A stretch of 8,250 bases of DNA from assembly GCA_025998355.1 (NCBI GenBank), contig BNVV01000056.1, positions 1 through 8,250 on the forward strand. Reading direction: 5' to 3'. A program made the position numbers and the translations under genes. Below the pieces are notes generated by a model. The model saw nothing but the letters and a program-made list of their open reading frames with translations. It was not told the origin of the DNA and searched no databases. Below, piece by piece: positions 1 to 6,856 of this stretch. Origin of the DNA: Endomicrobiia bacterium (GTDB taxonomy: Bacteria > Elusimicrobiota > Endomicrobiia > Endomicrobiales > Endomicrobiaceae). The first letter of the stretch is position 1. Every line of letters starts with the position of its first letter.

Positions 1-19
1 GTTATGCAAGAGGTCTAAT
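1..19. mobile_element. Terminal inverted repeat of an IS5-like element (body lies to the left)
   Basis: The first 19 bases (gttatgcaagaggtctaat) match, with one mismatch, the reverse complement of 8125-8143, where the same sequence stands at the start of an IS5-like element. This is therefore the edge of another copy of that IS lying left of the window. Coding similarity to ProA becomes convincing only from about position 26, so the IS probably interrupts proA here. The exact outer boundary (about 16 to 19) and the target duplication cannot be fixed from one end. Which end of the left copy this is, and so its orientation, is not visible. Confidence 0.72.
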
Positions 20-428
20 GTCTCAGGTGTTGAAATAAGAGGATGTAAAATATCAAAAAGTATAGTAAACTCGATAAAACTTGCAACTGAAAAAGACTGG
101 GAAACTGAATATCTTGATCTAATAATATCAGTCAAAGTGATTAATTCTTTAGAGGAAGCAATAGAGCATATAAACAAACACGGCTCGATGCATTCTGAAG
201 CTATTGTTACAAACAATCATGAAGCAACAGACAAGTTTGTCGCTGAAGTTGATGCATCTGCAGTTTTTGTAAACGCTTCAAACAAGACTCCATGATGGCA
301 GCGTTTTTGGTCTTGGCTGCGAAATCGGTATTTCTACGCAGAAACTTCATGCGAGAGGAACCATGGGCATTAAAGAACTCACGACCACTAAATACGTGGC
401 AAGTGGCAACGGCGCAATAAGAAATTAA
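20..428 (+). pseudogene. proA: 3' fragment of gamma-glutamyl phosphate reductase, frameshifted and IS-truncated
   Basis: This is the C-terminal third of ProA (glutamate-5-semialdehyde dehydrogenase), which reduces gamma-glutamyl phosphate in proline synthesis. In frame from position 2 one reads GVEIRG, then a TEYLDLIISVKV stretch, EAIEHINKHGSMHSEAIVT and FVNAS, all family-typical. That frame ends at TGA 293-295. One base back, from 282, the reading resumes with [17 protein letters not shown], then [19 protein letters not shown] and the TAA at 426-428. The break is best explained by one extra A in the A-rich run near 281. Two normally conserved positions also differ: STRF reads STRL and ARGPMG reads ARGTMG. 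The 5' end is replaced by the IS end at the window start. The catalytic-cysteine half of the enzyme is not in view. A sequencing error could explain the frameshift but not the IS junction. Confidence 0.85.
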
Positions 429-497
429 TTTTCTTTTTCTCATGTTTAGGCAACTAAGCAATACCTGTCGCTGCAATCTGTTTATTTAGCTGCATTA

Positions 498-2522
498 TCA
501 ACGTGCATCATCCAGTTTGGGATTGTACCACTTATTTTTTCTAAAAAGTTCTACAATAGATTTATCCAAAGACAATAGTGTTTCTTGCATCGTTTTAAAT
601 TTTTTACTGTCATGGTTGCTAAAAGATGATTGTACCACTCTTTTGCGGTCGTGTTTTATGTAATTGTCTCCTTCCACTAATGCTATATTCGCCCCGTCTG
701 ATATTAAAGCAAAATGATTAGCGTTTTTATCTAAAGCATTTGTTCCTGTAGCTGAAAAAGCATCTTCTATTTCAAAAAGATGATATAGGGTTGGTATTAA
801 ATCCGCCTGAGAAACTGTATAGTCAATCTTTTGCGGACTTAGAATTTTAGGGGCATAAATTACAAAAGGAATTCTAAACGCTGTCTGTATAGTATTGTCA
901 TCATAAGTATATCTCTGCGTATGATCTGCCATAAAAATGAATATGGTGTTGTCGAAAAATCCTTCTTTTTTGGCTATTTCTAAAAAATGATTTATTGAAT
1001 AATCGGCATAATATAAGCTATTGAGATACTTGTTTTCAAGCGTATCTGGAGTATATTTTTCAAATTCTTTTGTAGTAGAGACAAAAGGCATATGGGTTGA
1101 TCCTGTAAACAAATAAATAAAAAATGGCTGCCCTCTCTTGTGAGATTGCGTCGCTTTTTTAGCTGCAAAATCGAACATTTCATAATCATATCCCTCACGA
1201 ATACCAGCTAGATATTTCTTAATAAGTGGAATGTCCTCTTTGCCATAACTTTCCTGAACTTTTAACGCATTTTTAGCCGCGTAACACATCATCACTGAGT
1301 CCCTTTGCGGTGATTGCACATACATTGTAAAGTAACCTCTTTTGTTGAATGCATCAGGCATGGCCGACTTATTATTCATTAAATCTATACTATGTGTAAA
1401 TATCATTCCCGGCAACAAGGGAACTCCCGAAAAAGATGCTGATAATCCCAACAAACTCCTGCTCCCTACCGCATAAGCATTTGAAAAAGTTATACCATTC
1501 TTAACTATTTCATCAAAATTTGGAGTAACGTTGTATTTTGTATTTTTATCATTAAGAGAGTCGATGTAATGCGGTGTCCAGCTTTCAAGTAGAATAATTG
1601 CAACATTGTAATTTTTGGAGGTTTTTTTGATATTTTTAATTTGGCGCATTAAGGGAAAATTATTATCAGGTATAGTTTGCCCTTGGCTTAAAATAAGTTG
1701 CCAAACATTTTGTAAGGCTTTATGTATGGGATAATTGTTAATATTATTATAGTATCTTTCTTCCGAGAGTAGCAACCTATATTGTGTAAATACGCCATTT
1801 AACATAAGTTGCGCGCCTTCTGTTTTATTTGTCACTCTGTAGACATCGTTTGTGTTTAAAGGGCGACTATCCAACCGACCTCTTATACCCATAACTATCA
1901 ATAAAGCTACACCAATAAAAATAGACGTACTTTTGATTAAAGAATATCTCTGTAATTTTTTTGAAGGGTGAGCTGTAAACCCAGTATTTATAAGTTTCGA
2001 TGTAAATTTAATTGTTAAAAACATTAATACAAACACTACTAACAACACCCACCAATAATTGCTTATAGCGTACCGAATTATAAAACTTCTTTCCATCCAT
2101 GCCAAAACAAGCTCTTCTGTTATATGCCGTTTAACTTCAGGGAAGTAAAAAAAGTCTGCACACAAAAGCAATACAACTAACATTGTTGAAAGTGCCATTA
2201 AAACATTAAAAATTTTTATTATAGTAATTTGTTTCTTTGATATTGGCAAAAACATCAATGCTATAAAAAAACCGACAAAAACACCTATGGTTGAAATATC
2301 AAACCGCAACCCGTAGGCAAAAGCCTTAGCTTTTTCCAACAATAACAGAGATGCGAATGCATCGCGATAAACAATACAAAACAATAAACGAAATAAACTA
2401 AAAATTACTAAAAGTAAAACAACGTAGAACAATGAGATTTGTATTTTTAATCTTAAATTATTTTCATATTTGCTACTAAGAATTTTTTTTATTTTTAACA
2501 CAAAAGCAACTAAAATCTTCAT
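498..2522 (-). CDS. Membrane-anchored LTA synthase / phosphoglycerol transferase family protein (sulfatase fold)
   Basis: The 674-residue protein is predicted to sit in the inner membrane with its catalytic domain outside. Residues 1-215 hold about five hydrophobic segments (near 28-50, 72-93, 104-123, 155-172, 199-214). Residues 305-600 form the alkaline-phosphatase-superfamily domain of LtaS and MdoB/OpgB, enzymes that move phosphoglycerol or similar groups onto envelope polymers. Visible metal-site motifs are ESW (E313), the nucleophile region GSRSLLGLSA (353-362), STHMPF (H477) and MADHTQ (D532, H533). The nucleophile, usually Thr, appears to be Ser356. The start follows asd by nine bases, and its AGGA ribosome binding site overlaps the asd TAG stop, so the two genes are probably co-transcribed and translationally coupled. 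The exact substrate cannot be read; a modifier of glycan, LPS or teichoic-type polymer is plausible. The frame is intact, unlike many neighbours. Confidence 0.85.
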   Translation of the reverse strand: MKILVAFVLKIKKILSSKYENNLRLKIQISLFYVVLLLVIFSLFRLLFCIVYRDAFASLLLLEKAKAFAYGLRFDISTIGVFVGFFIALMFLPISKKQITIIKIFNVLMALSTMLVVLLLCADFFYFPEVKRHITEELVLAWMERSFIIRYAISNYWWVLLVVFVLMFLTIKFTSKLINTGFTAHPSKKLQRYSLIKSTSIFIGVALLIVMGIRGRLDSRPLNTNDVYRVTNKTEGAQLMLNGVFTQYRLLLSEERYYNNINNYPIHKALQNVWQLILSQGQTIPDNNFPLMRQIKNIKKTSKNYNVAIILLESWTPHYIDSLNDKNTKYNVTPNFDEIVKNGITFSNAYAVGSRSLLGLSASFSGVPLLPGMIFTHSIDLMNNKSAMPDAFNKRGYFTMYVQSPQRDSVMMCYAAKNALKVQESYGKEDIPLIKKYLAGIREGYDYEMFDFAAKKATQSHKRGQPFFIYLFTGSTHMPFVSTTKEFEKYTPDTLENKYLNSLYYADYSINHFLEIAKKEGFFDNTIFIFMADHTQRYTYDDNTIQTAFRIPFVIYAPKILSPQKIDYTVSQADLIPTLYHLFEIEDAFSATGTNALDKNANHFALISDGANIALVEGDNYIKHDRKRVVQSSFSNHDSKKFKTMQETLLSLDKSIVELFRKNKWYNPKLDDAR

Positions 2523-2531
2523 CCTATTTTC

Positions 2532-3551
2532 CTAAGCAAATTCGTTTTTTACAAGAGTTTCTGCAATTTGGACTGCGTTTAACGCTGCGCCTTTTAAAAG
2601 ATTGTCAGATACAACCCAAAACGTTAAGGCATTATTTTTTGTTGAAATATCTGCGCGAATTCTCCCAATATAGGTTGTCTGCATATTTTCAGCAAATAAA
2701 GGCATAGGATACTTTTTATTTTCAGGTTCATCTAAAAGCTGAATTCCATTTGCTTTTGCTAACAATTCTTTTGCCTGCACAGGTGATATTGATTTCTCAG
2801 TTTCAATCCATACATTTTCTGAATGAGAACGAAATATAGGTACTCTTACACATGTAGCGCTTACCTCTATTGAGTCATCACCCATAATCTTTTTTGTTTC
2901 GTTTGTCATTTTCATTTCTTCTTTTGTATAGCCATTCTCAGTAAAAACATCTATCTGAGGGATAAGATTAAAAGCTATTTGATATTGAAACCTGCTTGCT
3001 ACAGGTAAAGTTTCCCCTCTAGCCCAAGCTTTTGTCTGTTCAGTAAGTTCGTTAATACCTTTTTGTCCTGCTCCTGAAGCAGATTGGTATGTTGAAACAA
3101 TAACTCTTTTTATCTTTGCAAAGTCATGCAAAGGTTTTAAGGCTACAACCATTTGGATAGTAGAGCAGTTAGGATTTGCTATAATTCTCTTATCTTTTTT
3201 TAAATCATGAGGGTTTACTTCAGGAACAACCAACGGTACGTTCTTATCCATTCTCCATGTGCTTGAATTATCTATAACAAAACAGCCGTCTGCAGCAAAA
3301 AAAGGCGCAAATTCTTTAGAAACATCCGAGCCTGCGCTGAAAAGAGCAATATCAATGTCTTTACCACCATCCTTTGTAAGTAGTTCAACCGCTACTTTTG
3401 TACCCTTGTATACTAACTTTTGACACACAGAACGCTCAGAAGCTAAAAATTTTATGCTTTCAATAGGAAAACTTCTGCTTTCAAGCATTTTGATCATCTC
3501 ACGTCCTACCGCTCCTGTTGCGCCTACAACTGCTACCTTATACTTTTTCAT
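2532..3551 (-). CDS. asd: Aspartate-semialdehyde dehydrogenase
   Basis: Asd reduces aspartyl phosphate to aspartate semialdehyde with NADPH, the branch point to diaminopimelate/lysine, threonine and methionine, and acts in the cytoplasm. The 339-residue protein has the usual length. The N-terminal nucleotide-binding loop is GATGAVGREM (10-19). The catalytic cysteine is in NPNCST (C129), followed by SASGAGQKG (157-165). The substrate Arg and catalytic His are in RVPIFRSHSE (R236 and R241, H243). All key residues are present, so it looks functional. The ATG at 3551 is preceded by AGGGGAAAA about nine bases upstream. It heads a two-gene unit with the downstream membrane sulfatase-fold gene. The 290-base upstream gap and the leuB terminator at 3816-3840 suggest its own promoter. 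I see no lysine riboswitch in that gap. Confidence 0.96.
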   Translation of the reverse strand: MKKYKVAVVGATGAVGREMIKMLESRSFPIESIKFLASERSVCQKLVYKGTKVAVELLTKDGGKDIDIALFSAGSDVSKEFAPFFAADGCFVIDNSSTWRMDKNVPLVVPEVNPHDLKKDKRIIANPNCSTIQMVVALKPLHDFAKIKRVIVSTYQSASGAGQKGINELTEQTKAWARGETLPVASRFQYQIAFNLIPQIDVFTENGYTKEEMKMTNETKKIMGDDSIEVSATCVRVPIFRSHSENVWIETEKSISPVQAKELLAKANGIQLLDEPENKKYPMPLFAENMQTTYIGRIRADISTKNNALTFWVVSDNLLKGAALNAVQIAETLVKNEFA

Positions 3552-3599
3552 TTTGTGTTTTCCCCTGGTTTCTATATGTTTTTAAAAACTAAACGAAAA

Positions 3600-3675
3600 C
3601 TCGGATTCCTATCTTCACGGGAATGAACACCACGCCATAATTACAACAACACGGTTTGTCATTCTCGAATCCAAC
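3600..3675. repeat. Degenerate palindromic intergenic repeat
   Basis: The outer arms are ggattcc at 3603-3609 and gaatcc at 3667-3672. The inner arms are gggaatga at 3619-3626 and gtcattctc at 3658-3666. Together they form an imperfect inverted repeat around an unrelated 30-base centre. The left half (3603-3626) also folds on itself (attcc / ggaat). The pattern resembles the GTCATTCCCG...CGGGAATCC palindromic repeats scattered through many bacterial genomes, here decayed. It lies in the asd upstream region and would be part of the asd leader if the promoter is at 3686-3714. Confidence 0.5.
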
Positions 3676-3685
3676 TTCATCCTTT

Positions 3686-3714
3686 TTAATAAAAAAGCAG
3701 AAATTCACTCACAA
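3686..3714 (-). promoter_or_regulatory. Possible asd promoter
   Basis: On the minus strand TTGTGA (3714-3709) is followed after 17 bases by TATTAA (3691-3686). Each hexamer matches four of six positions of the sigma-70 consensus. It would give a leader of roughly 130 bases before asd that includes the palindromic repeat. In so AT-rich a sequence this is only a weak candidate. Confidence 0.25.
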
Positions 3715-3754
3715 AAAGTAGTAGATTTGTGAAACTATTTTTCAAAAAATCTTA

Positions 3755-3792
3755 GCAATTTTCCCAAACCTTACGGTTGGGGGGGGTATTGC
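3755..3792. other. Hairpin with a run of eight G
   Basis: GCAAT (3755-3759) pairs with ATTGC (3788-3792). Inside these, CCCAAACC (3763-3770) pairs with GGTTGGG (3775-3781) with one bulged A. The plus-strand loop is TTAC; on the minus strand it reads GTAA, a GNRA-type tetraloop closed by C-G. Eight consecutive G (3779-3786) sit in one arm. It lies between the leuB terminator and asd, outside any gene. Its function is unknown. Confidence 0.4.
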
Positions 3793-3815
3793 GATGGATT
3801 TAGTAACTTTAGCTT

Positions 3816-3840
3816 AAAAAAGACACATTTTTGATGTGCC
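3816..3840 (-). terminator. Rho-independent terminator of the leu operon
   Basis: Read on the minus strand, GGCACAT pairs with ATGTGTC (seven pairs, one of them G-U) around a CAAAA loop, followed directly by six T. It begins one base past the leuB stop codon. Position, stem and T-run are textbook, so it should end leuB transcription and isolate asd. Confidence 0.88.
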
Positions 3841-3841
3841 T

Positions 3842-4909
3842 TTATAAGTAAGAAGCTATTAAATCGCCAACTTCCGTTGTTGAAAGACCCATTTTCCCGG
3901 CAGACATATTTTTAATTTTACCTGATTCCAAAGCTTTTACTACAGCACTATCCACATCTTTTGCGGCCTTTGATTCTCCAAGTGTTTCTAGCATCATAGC
4001 GCCTGCATTTATTGTTGCTATAGGATTTATAATGTTCATTCCGGTATATTTAGGTGCAGATCCTCCCATAGGCTCAAACATTGATACGCCTTCTGGGTTG
4101 ATGTTGCCCCCGGCTGCTACGCCCATTCCGCCTTGAATCATTGCTGCCAAATCCGTAATAATATCGCCGAAAAGATTATCTGTAACAACTACGTCAAACC
4201 ATTCGGGATTTTTGACAAGCCACATACATGCTGCGTCAACATTTACATAATCACCTTTTATTTGGGCATATTCCTTCGCAACGTCGTTAAAAGTTCTTTG
4301 CCACAAATCTGAAGCATAAGTTAAAACATTAGTTTTGCCGCACAATGTCAATTTATTGTTTTTTGCTCTCTTTTTAGTAAGCTCAAACGCATAACGTACG
4401 CATCTTTCAACACCAAATCTTGTATTTATAGATTCTTGAGTTGCTACCTCGTAAGGAGTATCTTTTCTTAAAAATCCGCCTGCTCCCGTGTACAGACCTT
4501 CTGTGTTTTCACGAACCATAACCATATCAATATCTGAAGGTTTTTTATCCTTCAAAGGCGTTTCAACATTAGGATAAAGCTTAACGGGACGCAGATTAAT
4601 GTACTGGTCAAGGTCAAAACGAAGTTTTAAGAGGATTCCTTTTTCAAGAATTCCAGGTTTTACATCAGGATGTCCAATTGCGCCAAGATACATGGAGTCA
4701 AACTTTTTAAATTCTTCTACGATACTTTCAGGAAGCACTTCCCCTGTTTTTAAATATCTTGCTCCGCCAATATCGTAATTTACAAAATCAAGTTTAAAAT
4801 CATTCTTTTTTGCCACCGCGTCAATCACTTTTACCCCTTCTTTTATTACTTCTGGACCTGTTCCGTCGCCCGGCAGCAAAGCTATTCTATAAGTTTTAGA
4901 CATTTGCAT
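3842..4909 (-). CDS. leuB: 3-isopropylmalate dehydrogenase (isocitrate/isopropylmalate dehydrogenase family)
   Basis: LeuB oxidatively decarboxylates 3-isopropylmalate in leucine synthesis. I start it at ATG 4909 (355 residues) because a perfect AAGGAGG lies seven bases upstream at 4923-4917; a longer reading from TTG 4933 would have that site inside the gene. Visible family features are LLPGDGTG (11-18), the LeuB-type substrate segment [15 protein letters not shown] with R97 and R107, REN (R133), Y140, GKTNV (K192) and the metal-binding [11 protein letters not shown] (D244, D249, D253). The overall pattern ([27 protein letters not shown]) resembles the LeuB branch found in Actinobacteria. 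Unusually, the coenzyme loop reads GGSAPKYTG rather than the usual GSAPDIAG. It lies downstream of leuD in one operon and is followed by a terminator. Confidence 0.9.
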   Translation of the reverse strand: MQMSKTYRIALLPGDGTGPEVIKEGVKVIDAVAKKNDFKLDFVNYDIGGARYLKTGEVLPESIVEEFKKFDSMYLGAIGHPDVKPGILEKGILLKLRFDLDQYINLRPVKLYPNVETPLKDKKPSDIDMVMVRENTEGLYTGAGGFLRKDTPYEVATQESINTRFGVERCVRYAFELTKKRAKNNKLTLCGKTNVLTYASDLWQRTFNDVAKEYAQIKGDYVNVDAACMWLVKNPEWFDVVVTDNLFGDIITDLAAMIQGGMGVAAGGNINPEGVSMFEPMGGSAPKYTGMNIINPIATINAGAMMLETLGESKAAKDVDSAVVKALESGKIKNMSAGKMGLSTTEVGDLIASYL

Positions 4910-4916
4910 CGCCTCC

Positions 4917-4923
4917 CCTCCTT
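4917..4923 (-). promoter_or_regulatory. Ribosome binding site that fixes the leuB start
   Basis: AAGGAGG on the minus strand is seven bases from ATG 4909. It directly abuts the TAA (4926-4924) of the upstream FkbM remnant. It argues against the in-frame TTG at 4933 as the start. Confidence 0.85.
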
Positions 4924-5166
4924 TTATATCCAACCAAGATAAATGTTGGTTATTCCCTTTTTATCTATAACTTGTTTAAGATGTTTAAACTTTTCTCCAA
5001 GTTCTTTGTTAAAACGTTCATGGGTTTCGCAAATTATGAATTTAATATGTTTGTAAACACCCGTGCTTACGAGATCTTCTAAAGTATCAAATTCCGCTCC
5101 TTCGATATCAAGTTTCAATAAATAAATTTTATCGTTGGTCTTAAGAAGGTCTTTAATAAAATCAGG
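4924..5166 (-). pseudogene. C-terminal fragment of an FkbM-type SAM-dependent methyltransferase
   Basis: The 80 codons between the leuD stop and the leuB ribosome binding site are open and read as the C-terminal part of an FkbM-family methyltransferase. Residues 14-25 give IYLLKLDIEGAE, the family's KxDIEGAE motif, followed by TLEDL, then IKFIICETHERF (41-52), and the natural-looking end NIYLGWI. The N-terminal Rossmann part with the main SAM-binding motifs is absent. There is no ATG; a TTG at 5118 exists but has no ribosome binding site. The frame is the same as leuD, separated from it only by the leuD TAA. FkbM enzymes usually O-methylate sugars or polyketides, so this has no logical place in a leu operon. 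It is most likely a recombination remnant that is transcribed but probably not translated. Confidence 0.75.
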
Positions 5167-5658
5167 TTATTCTTTTATATACCCTAAAAGCCCACCTGCT
5201 TTAATAATTTTTTGCATAAATTCCGGAAAAGGCTGAGACTGGTAAGTTTCTTTTTTAGTTATATTCTTTATGATGCCTTGAGTTAGGTTTATTTCTATAG
5301 TATCACCGTTTTTAATTGCTTTTACAGCTTCAGGTGATTCTAAAATAGGAAGACCGATGTTTATAGAATTTCTAAAAAATATTCTTGCAAAAGAGTTTGC
5401 AATTACAGCAGAAACACCTGCCGCTTTAATTGCTATAGGAGCATGTTCTCTCGAAGACCCACAACCAAAATTATTTTCTGCAACTATTATATCACCGGGT
5501 TTAACATTCTTTACAAAATTTTTATCTATATCTTCCATACAATACTTTGCAAGTACAACGGGGTCTGTTGTGTTTAAATATCTTGCTGGTATTATTTCGT
5601 CCGTATTTACGTTTGAACCATACTTGTGCACATTCCCCTTTAAAATTATATCTGACAT
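5167..5658 (-). CDS. leuD: 3-isopropylmalate dehydratase small subunit
   Basis: LeuD is the swivelling small subunit that, with LeuC, isomerises 2- to 3-isopropylmalate; with LeuC it may also act on citramalate. The 163-residue length fits the short, archaeal/HacB-like class. Motifs are the substrate loop [20 protein letters not shown] (13-32) with YLNT in place of the common YLRT, and [12 protein letters not shown] (63-74) with the Ser-Arg substrate site. I chose ATG 5658 because AAAGGAGG lies five to six bases upstream; the in-frame ATG at 5682 would put that site inside the gene. The frame is intact. The next gene is leuB, 257 bases away across an FkbM remnant, and a probable leuC remnant lies upstream. 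Without a LeuC partner the subunit would not be expected to be active alone. Confidence 0.93.
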   Translation of the reverse strand: MSDIILKGNVHKYGSNVNTDEIIPARYLNTTDPVVLAKYCMEDIDKNFVKNVKPGDIIVAENNFGCGSSREHAPIAIKAAGVSAVIANSFARIFFRNSINIGLPILESPEAVKAIKNGDTIEINLTQGIIKNITKKETYQSQPFPEFMQKIIKAGGLLGYIKE

Positions 5659-5743
5659 CTCACCCTCCTTTTTTTGTTTCATTCATTTCTTAACAAAATC
5701 TTATCTTTTTATTTGTTGTAGCGCAACTCAAAGCGAAGTGATG

Positions 5744-5749
5744 ATTATA
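5744..5749 (-). promoter_or_regulatory. Possible -10 box upstream of leuD
   Basis: A perfect TATAAT on the minus strand lies 85 bases before the leuD ATG, between the leuC remnant and leuD. No convincing -35 box stands 16 to 18 bases upstream, so this may be chance. If real, it would let leuD-leuB be transcribed although leuC is lost. Confidence 0.25.
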
Positions 5750-5783
5750 GTATCATGCTTTTTGCCTCTCTTGGCTCTGAAAA

Positions 5784-6000
5784 TCATATCTTATCAACTA
5801 TGATGGTCATAATAATTATGCGAAGCAACAAACGACCTTCTTTAACACTTGCAGCGCCAACTGCTGTTGTTGCTCTGAAATTAACTCTATGCTTAAAATT
5901 CCAAAATATAATAAGCATTACAATTGACTCTAGCTATTACTTTAACCATCGAACACAGCGTCGCAATGTAATTTACGCTTCTAGATACTGCTTTCTGTTT
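5784..6000 (-). pseudogene. leuC: Probable eroded 3' end of 3-isopropylmalate dehydratase large subunit
   Basis: No intact gene lies here, but the minus strand keeps scattered LeuC C-terminal signature. One frame reads CSMVKVIARVNCNA, comparable to the family's C.G....GVLA.GEVC.A stretch. After a one-base shift, about 12 codons on, it reads WNFKHRV where LeuC has RNFKGRM. It then reads FRATTAVGAASVKEG, position for position like YLASPATAAASAVKG, with about six codons lost between. The order, the spacing and the location just upstream of leuD (the usual leuC-leuD-leuB order) support decay of leuC. The [4Fe-4S]-ligand cysteines of this region are no longer in frame. Alternatively, the 44-codon frame from ATG 5918, ending LLLRIIIMTIIVDKI, could be a branched-chain leader peptide. 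I rate that lower: the ATG has no ribosome binding site and I see no attenuator hairpin. Confidence 0.5.
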
Positions 6001-6856
6001 TTAGTCATCGTTTCCTAAAGAATTTGATTTAGACAACGACAACTGAGTATGCAACTGAGTATGCACATGTATTCGGACTAAATCGAAAAATGGCACTATA
6101 ATCAACATTGCAAGCAACATCACTGAAATCGCTATCAATCCTGTAATCAAATATGATTTAAACAATATTGCCCCAATCAATGCCGCAATCAACGCTACTG
6201 TTACTAAAAGTATTGACGTTATCAATACCACCAAAAGCAAAAGCAGAAGTATTTTACAAAAGTTACCGGATACTAATTTTGAGCTGTTTTTAAGGGACTT
6301 TAGAACTTGGCCTCCGCCTAGTATTTCGATATCGAAGAAAATGCTATATCTCAACAACACTATCGACACCACAGCAAGAGCAAGAAGAAGAAGAGCAGAA
6401 ACAAAAGCTGAAAACCTGTATGTGGACGATACAAGTTCAAAAATATACCACCATACTGTTAATAAAACCGATCCCAAGAAGTAATTAAATACTTTTTTAA
6501 AATCTGAAAAATAATCTCTAAATTTAATTTTATGCCCAGCAAAAGCAGGCAACAATGCGCTAATCATAAACAAAGAAGATACCGAGGATACTAACAACGA
6601 TACAAGGCTTTACCGTCGCATATAGCCAAGGTTGTTTTGACATGCTTCCTAATGTGGTTATTGCTGCAGTAAATGTCTCTGGAGATGGAAAAGCAAAATG
6701 ATCCCATAGAGATGTAAAATCTATAGCAAGAGATTGGATTAAGAACGAAGACAGAAGAATGATTAGTGAGAATATCGACAAAGAAAATACAACAAAAAAA
6801 TTCTGACTGAAAATTTTAAGTGCAGCTTTAAAAGCTTCACCAGTAGAAAATTTCAT
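6001..6856 (-). pseudogene. Frameshifted multi-pass membrane protein of unknown function
   Basis: The gene starts at ATG 6856 with AAGGAGC five bases upstream and reads for 98 codons to a TAG near 6560. From about 6580 the neighbouring frame continues (FMISALLPAFAG...) to the TAA at 6001. Removing one T from the run around TTTGTTT would restore a protein of about 284 residues; the 856-base length is one more than a multiple of three. About six hydrophobic segments are visible. The stretch YSIFFDIEILGGGQVLKSLK and the following SKLVSGNF before a long hydrophobic helix resemble YciC / glycerophosphodiesterase-membrane-domain-like proteins. No enzymatic motif is seen and the role is unknown. The break could be a real mutation or a base-calling error. 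A 12-bp tandem duplication near the 3' end repeats HTQL. Confidence 0.7.
6040..6063. repeat. 12-bp tandem duplication inside the membrane protein pseudogene
   Basis: caactgagtatg occurs twice back to back and encodes HTQLHTQL in the hydrophilic tail. It keeps the frame. It looks like a recent slippage event. Confidence 0.85.

Noticed and set aside
207..476. 89-codon minus-strand frame
   Set aside because: It is antisense to the proA fragment, which matches ProA at high density; it has no ribosome binding site and no family features.
992..1198. 68-codon minus-strand frame inside the sulfatase-fold gene
   Set aside because: It is an alternate frame of a clearly coding region.
3552..3815. Lysine riboswitch upstream of asd
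   Set aside because: asd is a common target, but I could not find the conserved L-box core sequences here.
4910..4933. Longer leuB start at TTG 4933
   Set aside because: It would place the perfect AAGGAGG inside the coding region and add residues (DIKGGEA) foreign to LeuB.
5659..5682. Longer leuD start at ATG 5682
   Set aside because: The AAAGGAGG site lies between it and ATG 5658, and LeuD proteins of this class begin near MSDIILKG.
5357..5803. 148-codon plus-strand frame
   Set aside because: It is antisense to leuD, whose motifs are unmistakable.
5808..5820. 13-base perfect palindrome CATAATAATTATG as an operator
   Set aside because: It is AT-rich and short, lies within decayed leuC sequence, and is easily explained by chance.
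5755..6018. 87-codon plus-strand frame
   Set aside because: It has no recognisable content or ribosome binding site; the opposite strand carries the leuC-like remnant.
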